Shown here: positions 8,124 through 16,184 of the stretch, piece after piece
How the letters are laid out: the number at the start of each line of letters is the position of its first letter
Position numbering within the stretch: the first letter of the stretch is position 1
NCBI GenBank assembly: GCA_038534295.1
Contig: JBCAXA010000004.1
Location: 248,001 to 312,000 of the forward strand
Direction: 5' to 3'
DNA length: 64,000 bases
Origin: JBCAXA01 sp038534295
GTDB lineage: Bacteria; Pseudomonadota; Gammaproteobacteria; Steroidobacterales; Woeseiaceae
Program-made: the position numbers and the translations under genes
The notes under the pieces: model-generated
Seen by the model: only the letters and a program-made list of their open reading frames with translations
Database searches by the model: none
Told to the model about the DNA's origin: nothing

Positions 8124-9250
8124 GGCACCGCCGGCACGCGCACATGCAGCGCAAAGGAATCCGCTCGACGGTCGATCGACAGCGAACCGCGGATTTGCTC
8201 GATGCGTTCGCGCATGCCGTTTAGGCCATTGCCGAGCGTTGCCGGAGTCGCCGTACCATCGCCATCGTCGACGACGGACAACTCGATCGTGTCGTCGGCC
8301 TGGGCAAGACGAATCGTGGTGTTGCGCGCATTGGAGTGACGCAGCGTGTTGGTCAAAGCTTCCTGCACGCAACGCAATAACGGCTCGGCAACGGCGACGT
8401 CGCTGATCGAAACGTCAGCGTCGATGTCGAGCGTGACGTTGAGGCGCGGGACACGATCGACCATCAGGCGCAAGGCCGCAGCGAAGTCCACTGAATTGTG
8501 ATCGCGTAACGTGCTAACTGCATCGCGCACATCGGCCAGCAGTAGTCGCGCGAGCGCATGCGACTGTTCGATACGAGTGCGCGCCTCACCGTCGCTCAGC
8601 CGCTCGGCGATCTGCAGATTGATGGTGAGCGCGGTCAGGTGATGGCCGACCAGATCATGCAGATCACGAGCAATACGCGTGCGTTCCGATTGCCGCGCCG
8701 CTTCCGACAACAGGTGCTGGGTCGCCGCCAACTCACGATTCAGCGCTTCGGCGCGCCGCCGCGCCTCCTGGGCTGCATGTGTCGTTCGTGCCGACAGCAG
8801 CGCAAACAAATGGAACGTGAAATACAGCAGCGTGCTGAGCAGCGCATCGCTGAACTGCCAAACCCGACTCGCGATCAGGTACCAGACGACGCTGACGCTC
8901 ACGACGAGGATGAGACTAACCCGCAGCGAAAAGAACGACGCCAGCATTGCCGACCAAATGATGGTGTAAATCGGCAGAAAGCCGAGCTTAAACGCGTAGC
9001 CGAGACCAAAGGCCGCGAGCAACGCGACCGCAAGTCCTAGGTAGCCGACCCGCGGGGACGCGCCGTGATCGCTGGCCCACACCGTGCCAACACCAGCACC
9101 GAGAAACGCCAGCGCGAGTCCCAGCGCAAGCGGCCAATCCGCCCGGTAGGTCGTCGAGTTAAGGATGACGTATAGCAGCGCAACGGTAATCGTCGCCCAC
9201 GTAATCACGCCGGCCGACTGCAACAGGCGATCCTGTCGGGCTTCGTTCAT
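8120..9250 (-). CDS. DesK/LiaS-type sensor histidine kinase
   Basis: A 376-residue inner-membrane kinase. About six hydrophobic segments cover residues 12-155, with no large periplasmic loop. They suggest sensing within or near the membrane, as in DesK or LiaS. A coiled linker follows, then a HisKA_3 dimerisation box (RTRIARDLHDLVGHHLTAL, phospho-His about 198) and a HATPase_c domain with the N box LLRCVQEALTNTLRHS and a G box GNGLNGMRER. It is the first gene of a two-gene operon with the regulator at 7473. Envelope or membrane stress is the common stimulus of relatives, but this is inference. Confidence 0.92.
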   Translation of the reverse strand: MNEARQDRLLQSAGVITWATITVALLYVILNSTTYRADWPLALGLALAFLGAGVGTVWASDHGASPRVGYLGLAVALLAAFGLGYAFKLGFLPIYTIIWSAMLASFFSLRVSLILVVSVSVVWYLIASRVWQFSDALLSTLLYFTFHLFALLSARTTHAAQEARRRAEALNRELAATQHLLSEAARQSERTRIARDLHDLVGHHLTALTINLQIAERLSDGEARTRIEQSHALARLLLADVRDAVSTLRDHNSVDFAAALRLMVDRVPRLNVTLDIDADVSISDVAVAEPLLRCVQEALTNTLRHSNARNTTIRLAQADDTIELSVVDDGDGTATPATLGNGLNGMRERIEQIRGSLSIDRRADSFALHVRVPAVP

Positions 9251-9385
9251 CGGCTAATTATCGGCTCCGCCACCACGCGCCGCCATAGGCCAAAAGTCAT
9301 AGTGCGCGCCGGTGACCTCTGGCACTGCCGTCGGGCCGGCGGCATTCGTAGCCTAAGCAACAACGAAAACCCGGAGCGACAGGCA

Positions 9386-10144
9386 ATGCACGACCTTCAC
9401 GCAATACTTAGAATCGCCCACATCGCAATCGGCGCGGTCGCGCTGGTGACGTTTTGGCTACCCGCATTTACCCGCAAAGGCAGCGCACGGCACGTGCGGT
9501 TTGGCCGCTGGTACGCCAATACGATGTACGCCGTCGCCGTGAGCGCGATGTTGCTGTCGACGTTGGTCTTGATCGATCCGCTGGCCGTGCGCTATCCGGA
9601 CGGCCTGCCGGCCGACAGCGACCCTGCCCGCCTTGCCGCCGGCAATCGCGCCGGCGGTTGGTTCTTGCTGATGCTCGGGTTGCTCGTATTCTCCAACGTG
9701 CGTCACGGTCGTCTCGTGTTGGCGGTGCGTGAGCAACGCGAGCGTTTGCGCACGCCGGCGCACCTTGCGCTGATCTCGAGTCCGGGACTGCTCGGTTTGT
9801 GGGTTGCGAGTGTCGGCATCCGCTACGAGTCTCTGCTGCTGATGATCTTTTCGGTTATCGCACTGATGGGTTCCGCCGGCATGCTGTGGTACGCGTTTCG
9901 CGCTGACATCGGTCCGCGTCAATGGATGATCGAGCACTTCGGTTCGCTCATCGGTAGCGGTATCGGTGCCTACACCGCGTTCTTTGCATTTGGCGGCGCA
10001 AGCCTGTTTGGCAAAGTCTTGACCGGCAACCTGATGGTCATCCCCTGGGTATTGCCGGCAATCGTCGGCACGATCGCGATTCGTGCGCTAACACGGCGCT
10101 ACCGTCGCCGGTTTGCGACGCCGGCGACCGCTTCAGCGTCATGA
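9386..10144 (+). CDS. DUF2306-like multi-pass membrane protein
   Basis: A 252-residue membrane protein with about seven hydrophobic helices. The N-terminus MHDLHAILRIAHIAIGAVAL followed by a His/Arg loop (RKGSARHVRFGRWYA) matches the pattern of DUF2306-type membrane proteins, in which His and Arg residues face the membrane boundary. Function is unknown. The ATG at 9386 was preferred to the upstream 9302 start because the first 28 residues are not membrane-like. A distant relative lies at 37954-38637 in this window. The stop is 15 bases before the hydrolase gene, so the two are likely co-transcribed. Confidence 0.75.
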   Translation: MHDLHAILRIAHIAIGAVALVTFWLPAFTRKGSARHVRFGRWYANTMYAVAVSAMLLSTLVLIDPLAVRYPDGLPADSDPARLAAGNRAGGWFLLMLGLLVFSNVRHGRLVLAVREQRERLRTPAHLALISSPGLLGLWVASVGIRYESLLLMIFSVIALMGSAGMLWYAFRADIGPRQWMIEHFGSLIGSGIGAYTAFFAFGGASLFGKVLTGNLMVIPWVLPAIVGTIAIRALTRRYRRRFATPATASAS

Positions 10145-10159
10145 TGCTAATCTTTCGCC

Positions 10160-11272
10160 ATGGAAGGCGATTTTCCAAGTGTAATGATTACAACTGCAGT
10201 AACCGTCGCTGCCGCTGTAGGTGTCGGCGTGATCGGCGCCCAGCAGTTGCTGCGACCGCGCGAGACCGTCGCGGCTGGTGACAACGACGATGGCGTTTGG
10301 CACAACGGTGGCGACGGCGACTCACCGGAGAACCGCGAAGCGGCCCGGCTGCTGACCGATATCCAAACGCGAATTCACGGCGCGCCGTTCCGTGACCAGC
10401 TGCGCGTTGCGCGCGAAGTGATCGATGAAGGGGTCCCCGGCACGCCCGACACCTACGAACTCGGGGTCGACATTGTCGAGACCGACATTGACGGCATGCG
10501 CGCCGAATGGGTTCTGGCTCCAGGTTCGCGCACTGACTGTCGGTTGCTGTACCTACATGGCGGCGCTTTCGCTCTCGGCAGTGCGCGCAGTCACCGCCTG
10601 CTGACCGCGAGTTTGGCGCGCGAGGCCAAGATTGCCGTCCTCGCGATTAATTACCGGCTCATGCCGGAGTTCAATCGACTCGATGGCGTCGAGGATTGCC
10701 AAAAGGCCTACCTTTGGATGCTGGCGAACGGTCCGGAAGGGCCGAGCCCAGCCCGCCACACCTTTGTCGCCGGCGACTCTGCTGGCGGCAACCTCGCCCT
10801 GACGTTGATTGCCTGGCTACGCGATGAAGGTCACCGCCAGGTCGATCGCGCAATCGCGATTTGCCCGAACACCGATGCCACCGGCGAGTCGGATTCTCTC
10901 CAGCGCAATATGGCCAGCGACCAAATGCTCGGCCAGGGATTTGTCGGCAAGTTTGTGCGACTGCCGCGAACCTTGGCGCGTGCGGCCATCTACGCGTCGA
11001 CGCGACGGCGTCCGGACGATCCGGTGTTATCGCCCGTCTATGGCGATCTGTCGCGATTGCCGCCGACGCTGCTGCAGGCCAGCGACACCGAGATGCTGCT
11101 CGACGACTCGCGCCGTTGGTACACCAAAGCCAGAGCGCACGGCACCGACGCGCGGCTCGAACTGTACGGCGGCATGATTCATGTCTGGCATTTATTTGCA
11201 CACGTGTTGCCGGAAGGCATCGACGCCACCCGACGAATCGCCCGCTTCATCGAGGAAGGTATTAGCGATTGA
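10160..11272 (+). CDS. Alpha/beta hydrolase, hormone-sensitive-lipase (HSL) family
   Basis: A 370-residue esterase-like enzyme. It has an N-terminal hydrophobic segment (AVTVAAAVGVGVIG, residues 13-26) that probably anchors it to the inner membrane. Catalytic features are visible: the oxyanion motif LYLHGGAF (His-Gly-Gly at 133-135), the nucleophile elbow GDSAGG (Ser207), an acidic region ASDTEMLLDDS (about 307-317), and the His in GGMIHVWH (341 or 344). This fits HSL/type IV esterases acting on short acyl esters. The substrate is unknown. The next gene overlaps its stop by four bases. Confidence 0.9.
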   Translation: MEGDFPSVMITTAVTVAAAVGVGVIGAQQLLRPRETVAAGDNDDGVWHNGGDGDSPENREAARLLTDIQTRIHGAPFRDQLRVAREVIDEGVPGTPDTYELGVDIVETDIDGMRAEWVLAPGSRTDCRLLYLHGGAFALGSARSHRLLTASLAREAKIAVLAINYRLMPEFNRLDGVEDCQKAYLWMLANGPEGPSPARHTFVAGDSAGGNLALTLIAWLRDEGHRQVDRAIAICPNTDATGESDSLQRNMASDQMLGQGFVGKFVRLPRTLARAAIYASTRRRPDDPVLSPVYGDLSRLPPTLLQASDTEMLLDDSRRWYTKARAHGTDARLELYGGMIHVWHLFAHVLPEGIDATRRIARFIEEGISD

Positions 11273-11493
11273 TCGAACGACGCATCGTCGTTGACCTCGA
11301 CATCGCCGCCGACGAGTATGTGCGGGTTTACGCCGGAACGGCCCAGTCGGTGATGACGGTGGCCGCAGACGGGCGCAGCGTAAAGTTTCCGGCGAATGTC
11401 CTACGTCCGTTTGTTACGCATGACGGCATACGTGGGCGCTTCGAAATCATCTACGACGAGCAAGGCCGCTTCCAGCGAATCGCGCGCCAATAG
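11269..11493 (+). CDS. DUF2835 family protein
   Basis: A 74-residue protein starting with TTG, whose TTGA overlaps the stop of the hydrolase gene, so translation is likely coupled. The sequence matches the DUF2835 pattern: a basic start (RRIVVDLDIAADEYVRVYAGTA), then DGRSVKFPANVLRPFVTHDGIRGRFEI. This small family is largely gammaproteobacterial and of unknown function. No other start is available in frame without losing the conserved N-terminus. It supports a gammaproteobacterial origin for the window. Confidence 0.85.
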   Translation: MIERRIVVDLDIAADEYVRVYAGTAQSVMTVAADGRSVKFPANVLRPFVTHDGIRGRFEIIYDEQGRFQRIARQ

Positions 11494-11604
11494 CGCAACA
11501 GCGCTAGACCAAGACGTCCACACACTCTGGCCGCCGTCGCGCGTGCCGACCAGCCTGCGGGCGGCGCGAGTCCGTTGCCTTGGCGCGCACTGCCACCGCC
11601 ATCA

Positions 11605-12552
11605 TCACGATTGATTTTCATCGGCCGTATCGTCGCGGGAACGTCGGCCGAACCAGCGCCGCTTGGGCTTTTTGGGTTTCTTTTTCTTCGGCTTTTTCGG
11701 TTTCTTGGCCATGTCTCGGACGGCCGCAACGACACGTACGTCACCGGTGGTTAGCAGCGCGCTGAACTGCTGGCGACACACCACCCAAGTAGCGCCGATG
11801 ATCGCGGTGTAAACAGTGACCAGCAGCAGTGCGTAGCTAAAAAAGTCGACGAAATCACCGACCCAGCCTGGTAAACGAATTCCGAATATGCCGTCTACCA
11901 TCGCGGCCAAGATCCGACCGACGATGCCGATCTCGATGACGATCAGTACAGTAATCTCTAGCAGCAATTTGAAAACGAATAAATTGATCGCGAGATCTTT
12001 GATCGCCGTCAGCCACCGTTGGCTGTAACACAGCGCTGCGAGCGCAATGGTCAGCGCTGCCGCAGCACCGTACGCATCGGCAATTTCAAACACGAGCTTG
12101 CCGATGGCCATAAAGCCGGGTTCACCGTCCTCCGACATGAGGTCTCCGGCGACGATCGATTTAACAAACGACAGCAGCATCAATGCTATGGCTGCCGGGA
12201 TAATCGACCCAGCGAGCCACGGAAAATCCTCTTCGCGGGCGTGACCGGATTGGAACAGATAGCGGCGAATCACGACCGCGTAGACCACCGCGATGATGAT
12301 CGCCGCCCAATTGATGTCGGACGTCAGATTGAAATCAGATCCCAGCAGAACGTCTGGACCGAACGCTCGCAGCAATTCACCGACGATGATCGCGCCGACG
12401 ATCAGCGCAGCAATACGTCGACGCGGGCCGTCGCCGAACACGAGATTCAGGCGATCGTCCGACGGATTGTCATTCAGGGCGCGCTCTAACGCCGGCCGCA
12501 TGTCGCGCACGCCGGCCATTGCCACGCTCATTAAATGCTTGAGGTTATACAC
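11605..12552 (-). CDS. Multi-pass membrane protein with polybasic Lys/Pro tail
   Basis: A 315-residue inner-membrane protein with six or more hydrophobic segments (for example AALIVGAIIVGELL, WAAIIIAVVYAVVI and LLLEITVLIVIEIGIVG). It ends in an unusual cytosolic tail of alternating Lys and Pro (about residues 281-303, KKPKKPKKKKPKKPKRRW) followed by an acidic end. No family is recognised. The tail could bind acidic lipids, RNA or a partner protein, but this is inference. It is divergent from the lipoprotein at 12676. The 110 bases before the upstream neighbour's end hold no gene. Confidence 0.75.
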   Translation of the reverse strand: MYNLKHLMSVAMAGVRDMRPALERALNDNPSDDRLNLVFGDGPRRRIAALIVGAIIVGELLRAFGPDVLLGSDFNLTSDINWAAIIIAVVYAVVIRRYLFQSGHAREEDFPWLAGSIIPAAIALMLLSFVKSIVAGDLMSEDGEPGFMAIGKLVFEIADAYGAAAALTIALAALCYSQRWLTAIKDLAINLFVFKLLLEITVLIVIEIGIVGRILAAMVDGIFGIRLPGWVGDFVDFFSYALLLVTVYTAIIGATWVVCRQQFSALLTTGDVRVVAAVRDMAKKPKKPKKKKPKKPKRRWFGRRSRDDTADENQS

Positions 12553-12675
12553 GCCGAGAGCCTGCCGATCGATCGCGTCTTGGTGAGCTGCAACCGTAGC
12601 AAAAATCGCACAGCCACCGTGCAGTTAGCGGCGGATGTGCTTGTCAGCTCCGTAGCCGGCTGGCAGCGTCGTGTC

Positions 12676-12933
12676 ATGCGAATCCCGCTCATTGTTGGCG
12701 TCTTGCTTGGTCTGTCCGCGTGCGTATATCGACCGTTGACCGATGACCGACTCCTGACGGACAGCGACGCCGAACTCCTCGAATGCGAGCGGGTCGCGCC
12801 GACCGGCACGCGGCTCGGCAAAGTCACGTGCTTAACGGCCGAAGAGCGAGAAGCGCTGGCGTCCGAGGGCCGTGATCAGCTTGAGCGAATGCAGCGCAGC
12901 GCCCGCGGCGCAACCAAAGATCCACCCCGTTAG
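12676..12933 (+). CDS. Small lipoprotein with C-x-PTGTRL-C motif
   Basis: An 85-residue lipoprotein. The signal MRIPLIVGVLLGLSAC ends in a lipobox with the acylated Cys at residue 16. The mature part contains LLECERVAPTGTRLGKVTCLTAEER, a motif (Cys, Pro-Thr-Gly-Thr/Ser-Arg-Leu/Ile, Cys) that I recall from small proteobacterial envelope proteins of unknown function. The ATG at 12676 was chosen because the longer frame from 12535 would hide the signal peptide. Confidence 0.75.
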   Translation: MRIPLIVGVLLGLSACVYRPLTDDRLLTDSDAELLECERVAPTGTRLGKVTCLTAEEREALASEGRDQLERMQRSARGATKDPPR

Positions 12934-13122
12934 AACACCGTTGCGCAACGAACGCCGGGCGGACGGCGCCCGCCGGTCGCTCTAAGAACACAGCTCGTCG
13001 CATTCTACGCCTTGCCAGCAGCACAGCTCGGCCGGCGACTTGTGCCGAGTCTCCCGTGGTGGTTTAGTTTGGCGCCATCTGCGCCGTTTGCCGCGCACTC
13101 TGCACCAACCACGGACACGACC

Positions 13123-15174
13123 ATGAGACATATTGCCTTTGCAGCGACGCTCGCGCTCGTTGCTGCCTGCAGCCAGGAATCCACCGAGCAAACCGCGCCC
13201 GAGCAGAGCGCTGCTGCGGTAGCGCCGAAGTCCGGCATTCTTCTCGACAACATGCAGACCGATGTGCATCCGGGCGACGACTTCTTTGCCTACGTCAACG
13301 GCACCTGGATCGAGACCACCGAAATTCCGGCGGACAAACCGTCTTACGGCAACTTTACGGTGCTGCGCGAGGAATCGCAGGCCAACGTTCGCACGATCAT
13401 CGAAGAGTCGGCCGAAGGCGATTTTCCGAAGGGCAGCGACGAGCAGAAAGTCGGCGATCTCTACACCTCATACATGAACATGGAACGGCGCGACGAACTC
13501 GGCACCGCGCCGCTTGCCGACGAGTTCGCCGCGATCGATGCCATCGAGGACACGACCGGTCTCGCCGTGTATATGGCGGACGCCAACAAGCAAGGCATTG
13601 GTCTGCCCTTCATCGTCGGTCAGTACGCGGACTTCAAAGACCCCAACACGTACATGATTTACACGTATCAAAGCGGCCTGGGGCTGCCAGATCGTGAGTA
13701 CTACTTCGACGAAAACGAAAAGTTTGTCGCGATCCGCGCCGCCTATCAGGAGCACATCGAGGCGATGCTGAACCTCGCTGGGGTCGAGGCAGCCGCCGAG
13801 GCCACCGCGACGATTTATGAGCTCGAAGAACGCATGGCCGCCGAGCACATGAAGAAAGAGAAAACCCGCGACATGGTGGCCCTGTACAACAAAGTGCCGC
13901 TGGCAGAGCTGCCGCAGCTCATGCCGCGCTTTGCTTGGACGGCGTTCTTGCAGGAAGCCCGCATCGCGGGCATTGACGGATTGGTCGTTACCCAGCTCGA
14001 CTATATGCGCGCGCTCGATGGCATTTTCATGGAAACGCCCATTGACGACTGGAAAGCCTATTTGAAGTGGCGCGTCGTTGATGCAAAGGCAACGCACCTC
14101 AATGCTGCGGTCGATCAGCAGAATTTCGAGTTCCGCAGCAGGACCTTGCTAGGCGTCGAGGAACCGCAACCGCGCTGGCGTCGAGCCGTCAACGTCGTCA
14201 ATGGCAACCTCGGCGAGGTTGTCGGCAAGGTGTACGTCAAACGGCATTTTCCGCCCGCAGCGAAAGCCAAAATGCAGGAGCTCGTTGCAAACCTCACCAA
14301 AGCGTACGAGCTCAGCATCAACGAGCTGACGTGGATGGGCGAGGAAACGAAAGCCGAGGCTTTGGACAAGCTGTCCAAATTTACGCCGAAGGTTGGCTAC
14401 CCGGACGAGTGGAAAGACTACTCGTCGTTGGAAATCGATGCCGACGATTTATACGGCAACATGAAACGGGCCGCACTGCGCCGCTACGAAGAACAGATCG
14501 AACGGCAGAGCGGACCGGTTGATCGCAACGAATGGGCGATGACGCCGCAGACGGTCAATGCCTACTACAACCCGCCGCTCAACGAGATCGTGTTCCCGGC
14601 CGGCATTCTGCAGCCGCCGTTTTTCGACCTCACTGCGGACGACGCGGTCAATTACGGCGCGATCGGCGCGGTCATCGGCCACGAAATTGGCCACGGCTTC
14701 GACGATTCCGGCTCAACGTTTGACGGCAACGGTGTGTTGCGCAACTGGTGGACCGACGACGATCGCACCGAATTCAAGCGCCGCACGCAAAAATTGATCG
14801 ATCAGTACTCTGCATTTAAGCCATTTCCCGATCTTGCCGTTAACGGAGAATTCACGCTCGGCGAGAATATCGGCGATTTAGGTGGGCTTAGTATCGGTCT
14901 CCTGGCCTACCAGCTTTCGCTGGACGGCGAAGAGGCGCCGGTGATCGACGGCTTTACCGGTATCCAACGCGTGTTTTTGGGCTACGGACAGGTGTGGCGG
15001 AAAAAGTATCGTGAAGAAGCGCTACGCAATCAGATCGGCACTGACCCGCATTCGCCATCGATGTATCGTACGAACGGTGTGGTGCGGAACGTACCAGAGT
15101 TCTACGAGGCCTTTAATGTCGACGAGCAACATGCCCTCTTCCTCCCCACTGAGGACCGCGTCAAGATTTGGTAG
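13123..15174 (+). CDS. M13 family zinc metallopeptidase (neprilysin-like), lipoprotein
   Basis: A 683-residue secreted endopeptidase of family M13 (PepO/neprilysin/ECE type). The N-terminus MRHIAFAATLALVAACSQE is a lipoprotein signal with acylated Cys at about residue 17. The mature start HPGDDFFAYVNGTW is the conserved M13 opening. The catalytic core has VNAYYNPPLNEIVFPAGIL, then the zinc motif HEIGH at residues 520-524 and the third ligand in GENIGDLGGL (Glu581). Length and the final W near the C-terminus (DRVKIW) fit M13. It cleaves short peptides and is probably tethered to the outer membrane. The cyclophilin gene begins inside its 3' end. Confidence 0.96.
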   Translation: MRHIAFAATLALVAACSQESTEQTAPEQSAAAVAPKSGILLDNMQTDVHPGDDFFAYVNGTWIETTEIPADKPSYGNFTVLREESQANVRTIIEESAEGDFPKGSDEQKVGDLYTSYMNMERRDELGTAPLADEFAAIDAIEDTTGLAVYMADANKQGIGLPFIVGQYADFKDPNTYMIYTYQSGLGLPDREYYFDENEKFVAIRAAYQEHIEAMLNLAGVEAAAEATATIYELEERMAAEHMKKEKTRDMVALYNKVPLAELPQLMPRFAWTAFLQEARIAGIDGLVVTQLDYMRALDGIFMETPIDDWKAYLKWRVVDAKATHLNAAVDQQNFEFRSRTLLGVEEPQPRWRRAVNVVNGNLGEVVGKVYVKRHFPPAAKAKMQELVANLTKAYELSINELTWMGEETKAEALDKLSKFTPKVGYPDEWKDYSSLEIDADDLYGNMKRAALRRYEEQIERQSGPVDRNEWAMTPQTVNAYYNPPLNEIVFPAGILQPPFFDLTADDAVNYGAIGAVIGHEIGHGFDDSGSTFDGNGVLRNWWTDDDRTEFKRRTQKLIDQYSAFKPFPDLAVNGEFTLGENIGDLGGLSIGLLAYQLSLDGEEAPVIDGFTGIQRVFLGYGQVWRKKYREEALRNQIGTDPHSPSMYRTNGVVRNVPEFYEAFNVDEQHALFLPTEDRVKIW

Positions 15175-16084
15175 CGCCGCAGGTCTACTGTTTGCGCTAC
15201 TGTCCGCGGCGGCAGTCGCCGTCGCGGATGAGACCCCGACCATGGGCGAAGTATTGGCCGCAGCGGACGACACCGACTGGCGCGCGGTCGAGGACAACAA
15301 CCTGGTCGTCATGCGCATCGGCGAACGAGACGTCGTCATTGAGCTTGCGCCGCGGTTCGCACCAAAACACGTCGAGAACATTCGCACGCTGATCAACCAG
15401 AGCTATTTCGATGGGCTGGCGGTCGTCCGTTCACAGGACAACTACGTCGCCCAATGGGGCGATCCGGCCGCGGGCGGTGACGAGGAGCGAACGCTCGGCG
15501 ATGCGAGTCCGACGCTGGACGGCGAGTTTTTTCAAGCCGCTGACGGTTTCGACGTCACGCCGCTGAACGACAAAGACGCCTACGCCGATACCGTGGGTTT
15601 CGTCGACGCATTTCCCGTAGGCAGTGATGGCAAACGCATTTGGCTCGCGCATTGCTACGGCATGGTCGGCGTCGGCCGCGGCAACGAAGCCAACTCGGGG
15701 AACGGCTCGAGCCTGTACGTGGTAACCGGTCATGCACCGCGACATTTGGACCGTAACGTCACGCTGGTCGGCCGGGTGCTCGAAGGCATCGACGCATTGT
15801 CGTCGTTGCCGCGCGGCACCGGTCCGCTCGGATTTTTCGAATCGGAAGACCAGGCAATTCCAATAGCGTCGGTTCGCCTGGCCAGCGAATTGCCGGCGGC
15901 CGAGCGGCCGAGCTGGCAGCGACTGCGCAGCGATACGGCGACCTTCGCCGCCCTGGTCGAGTCGCGGCGCACCCGCCATGAGGGTTGGTTCCTCGACAAA
16001 GTCGGCCGCATCGAGCTCTGCAACGTGCCGCTGCCGGCTCGCGCTGTGCCACAGGAAGAAGCACCGACCCGGGCCACCGATTGA
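15116..16084 (+). CDS. Periplasmic cyclophilin-type peptidyl-prolyl isomerase
   Basis: A 322-residue exported protein: signal peptide (FGSAAGLLFALLSAAAVAVA), a linker DETPTMGEVLAAADDTDWR, then a cyclophilin domain. The domain shows VVIELAPRFAPKHVENIRTLI, YFDGLAVVRSQDNYVAQWGDP and HCYGMVGVGRG, the last corresponding to the usual active-site loop. It should catalyse proline isomerisation during periplasmic folding. Starts at 15116 (preceded by GAGG) or 15131 both give a complete signal peptide. Either way the gene overlaps the M13 peptidase gene, by 59 or 44 bases, so the two are coupled. Confidence 0.88.
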   Translation: MSTSNMPSSSPLRTASRFGSAAGLLFALLSAAAVAVADETPTMGEVLAAADDTDWRAVEDNNLVVMRIGERDVVIELAPRFAPKHVENIRTLINQSYFDGLAVVRSQDNYVAQWGDPAAGGDEERTLGDASPTLDGEFFQAADGFDVTPLNDKDAYADTVGFVDAFPVGSDGKRIWLAHCYGMVGVGRGNEANSGNGSSLYVVTGHAPRHLDRNVTLVGRVLEGIDALSSLPRGTGPLGFFESEDQAIPIASVRLASELPAAERPSWQRLRSDTATFAALVESRRTRHEGWFLDKVGRIELCNVPLPARAVPQEEAPTRATD

Positions 16085-16184
16085 GTGTCGCTTCTGCGAC
16101 CTATGACCACGACCGTCAACGACAGTGGTGGTGTAAACTTGCGTGTTGTCAAAAACTTGCCGTTGACTCACGCGAGGCCGATTA

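Noticed and set aside
12955..12975. Hairpin CGGGCG-GACGG-CGCCCG after the small lipoprotein
   Set aside because: The stem is short and lacks a T-run; it is not distinguishable from chance in GC-rich DNA.
16120..16145. Possible sigma-54 promoter before prsT (GTGGTGGTGTAAACTTGC)
   Set aside because: The GG-to-GC spacing is nine or twelve instead of ten, so it is not a good -24/-12 element.
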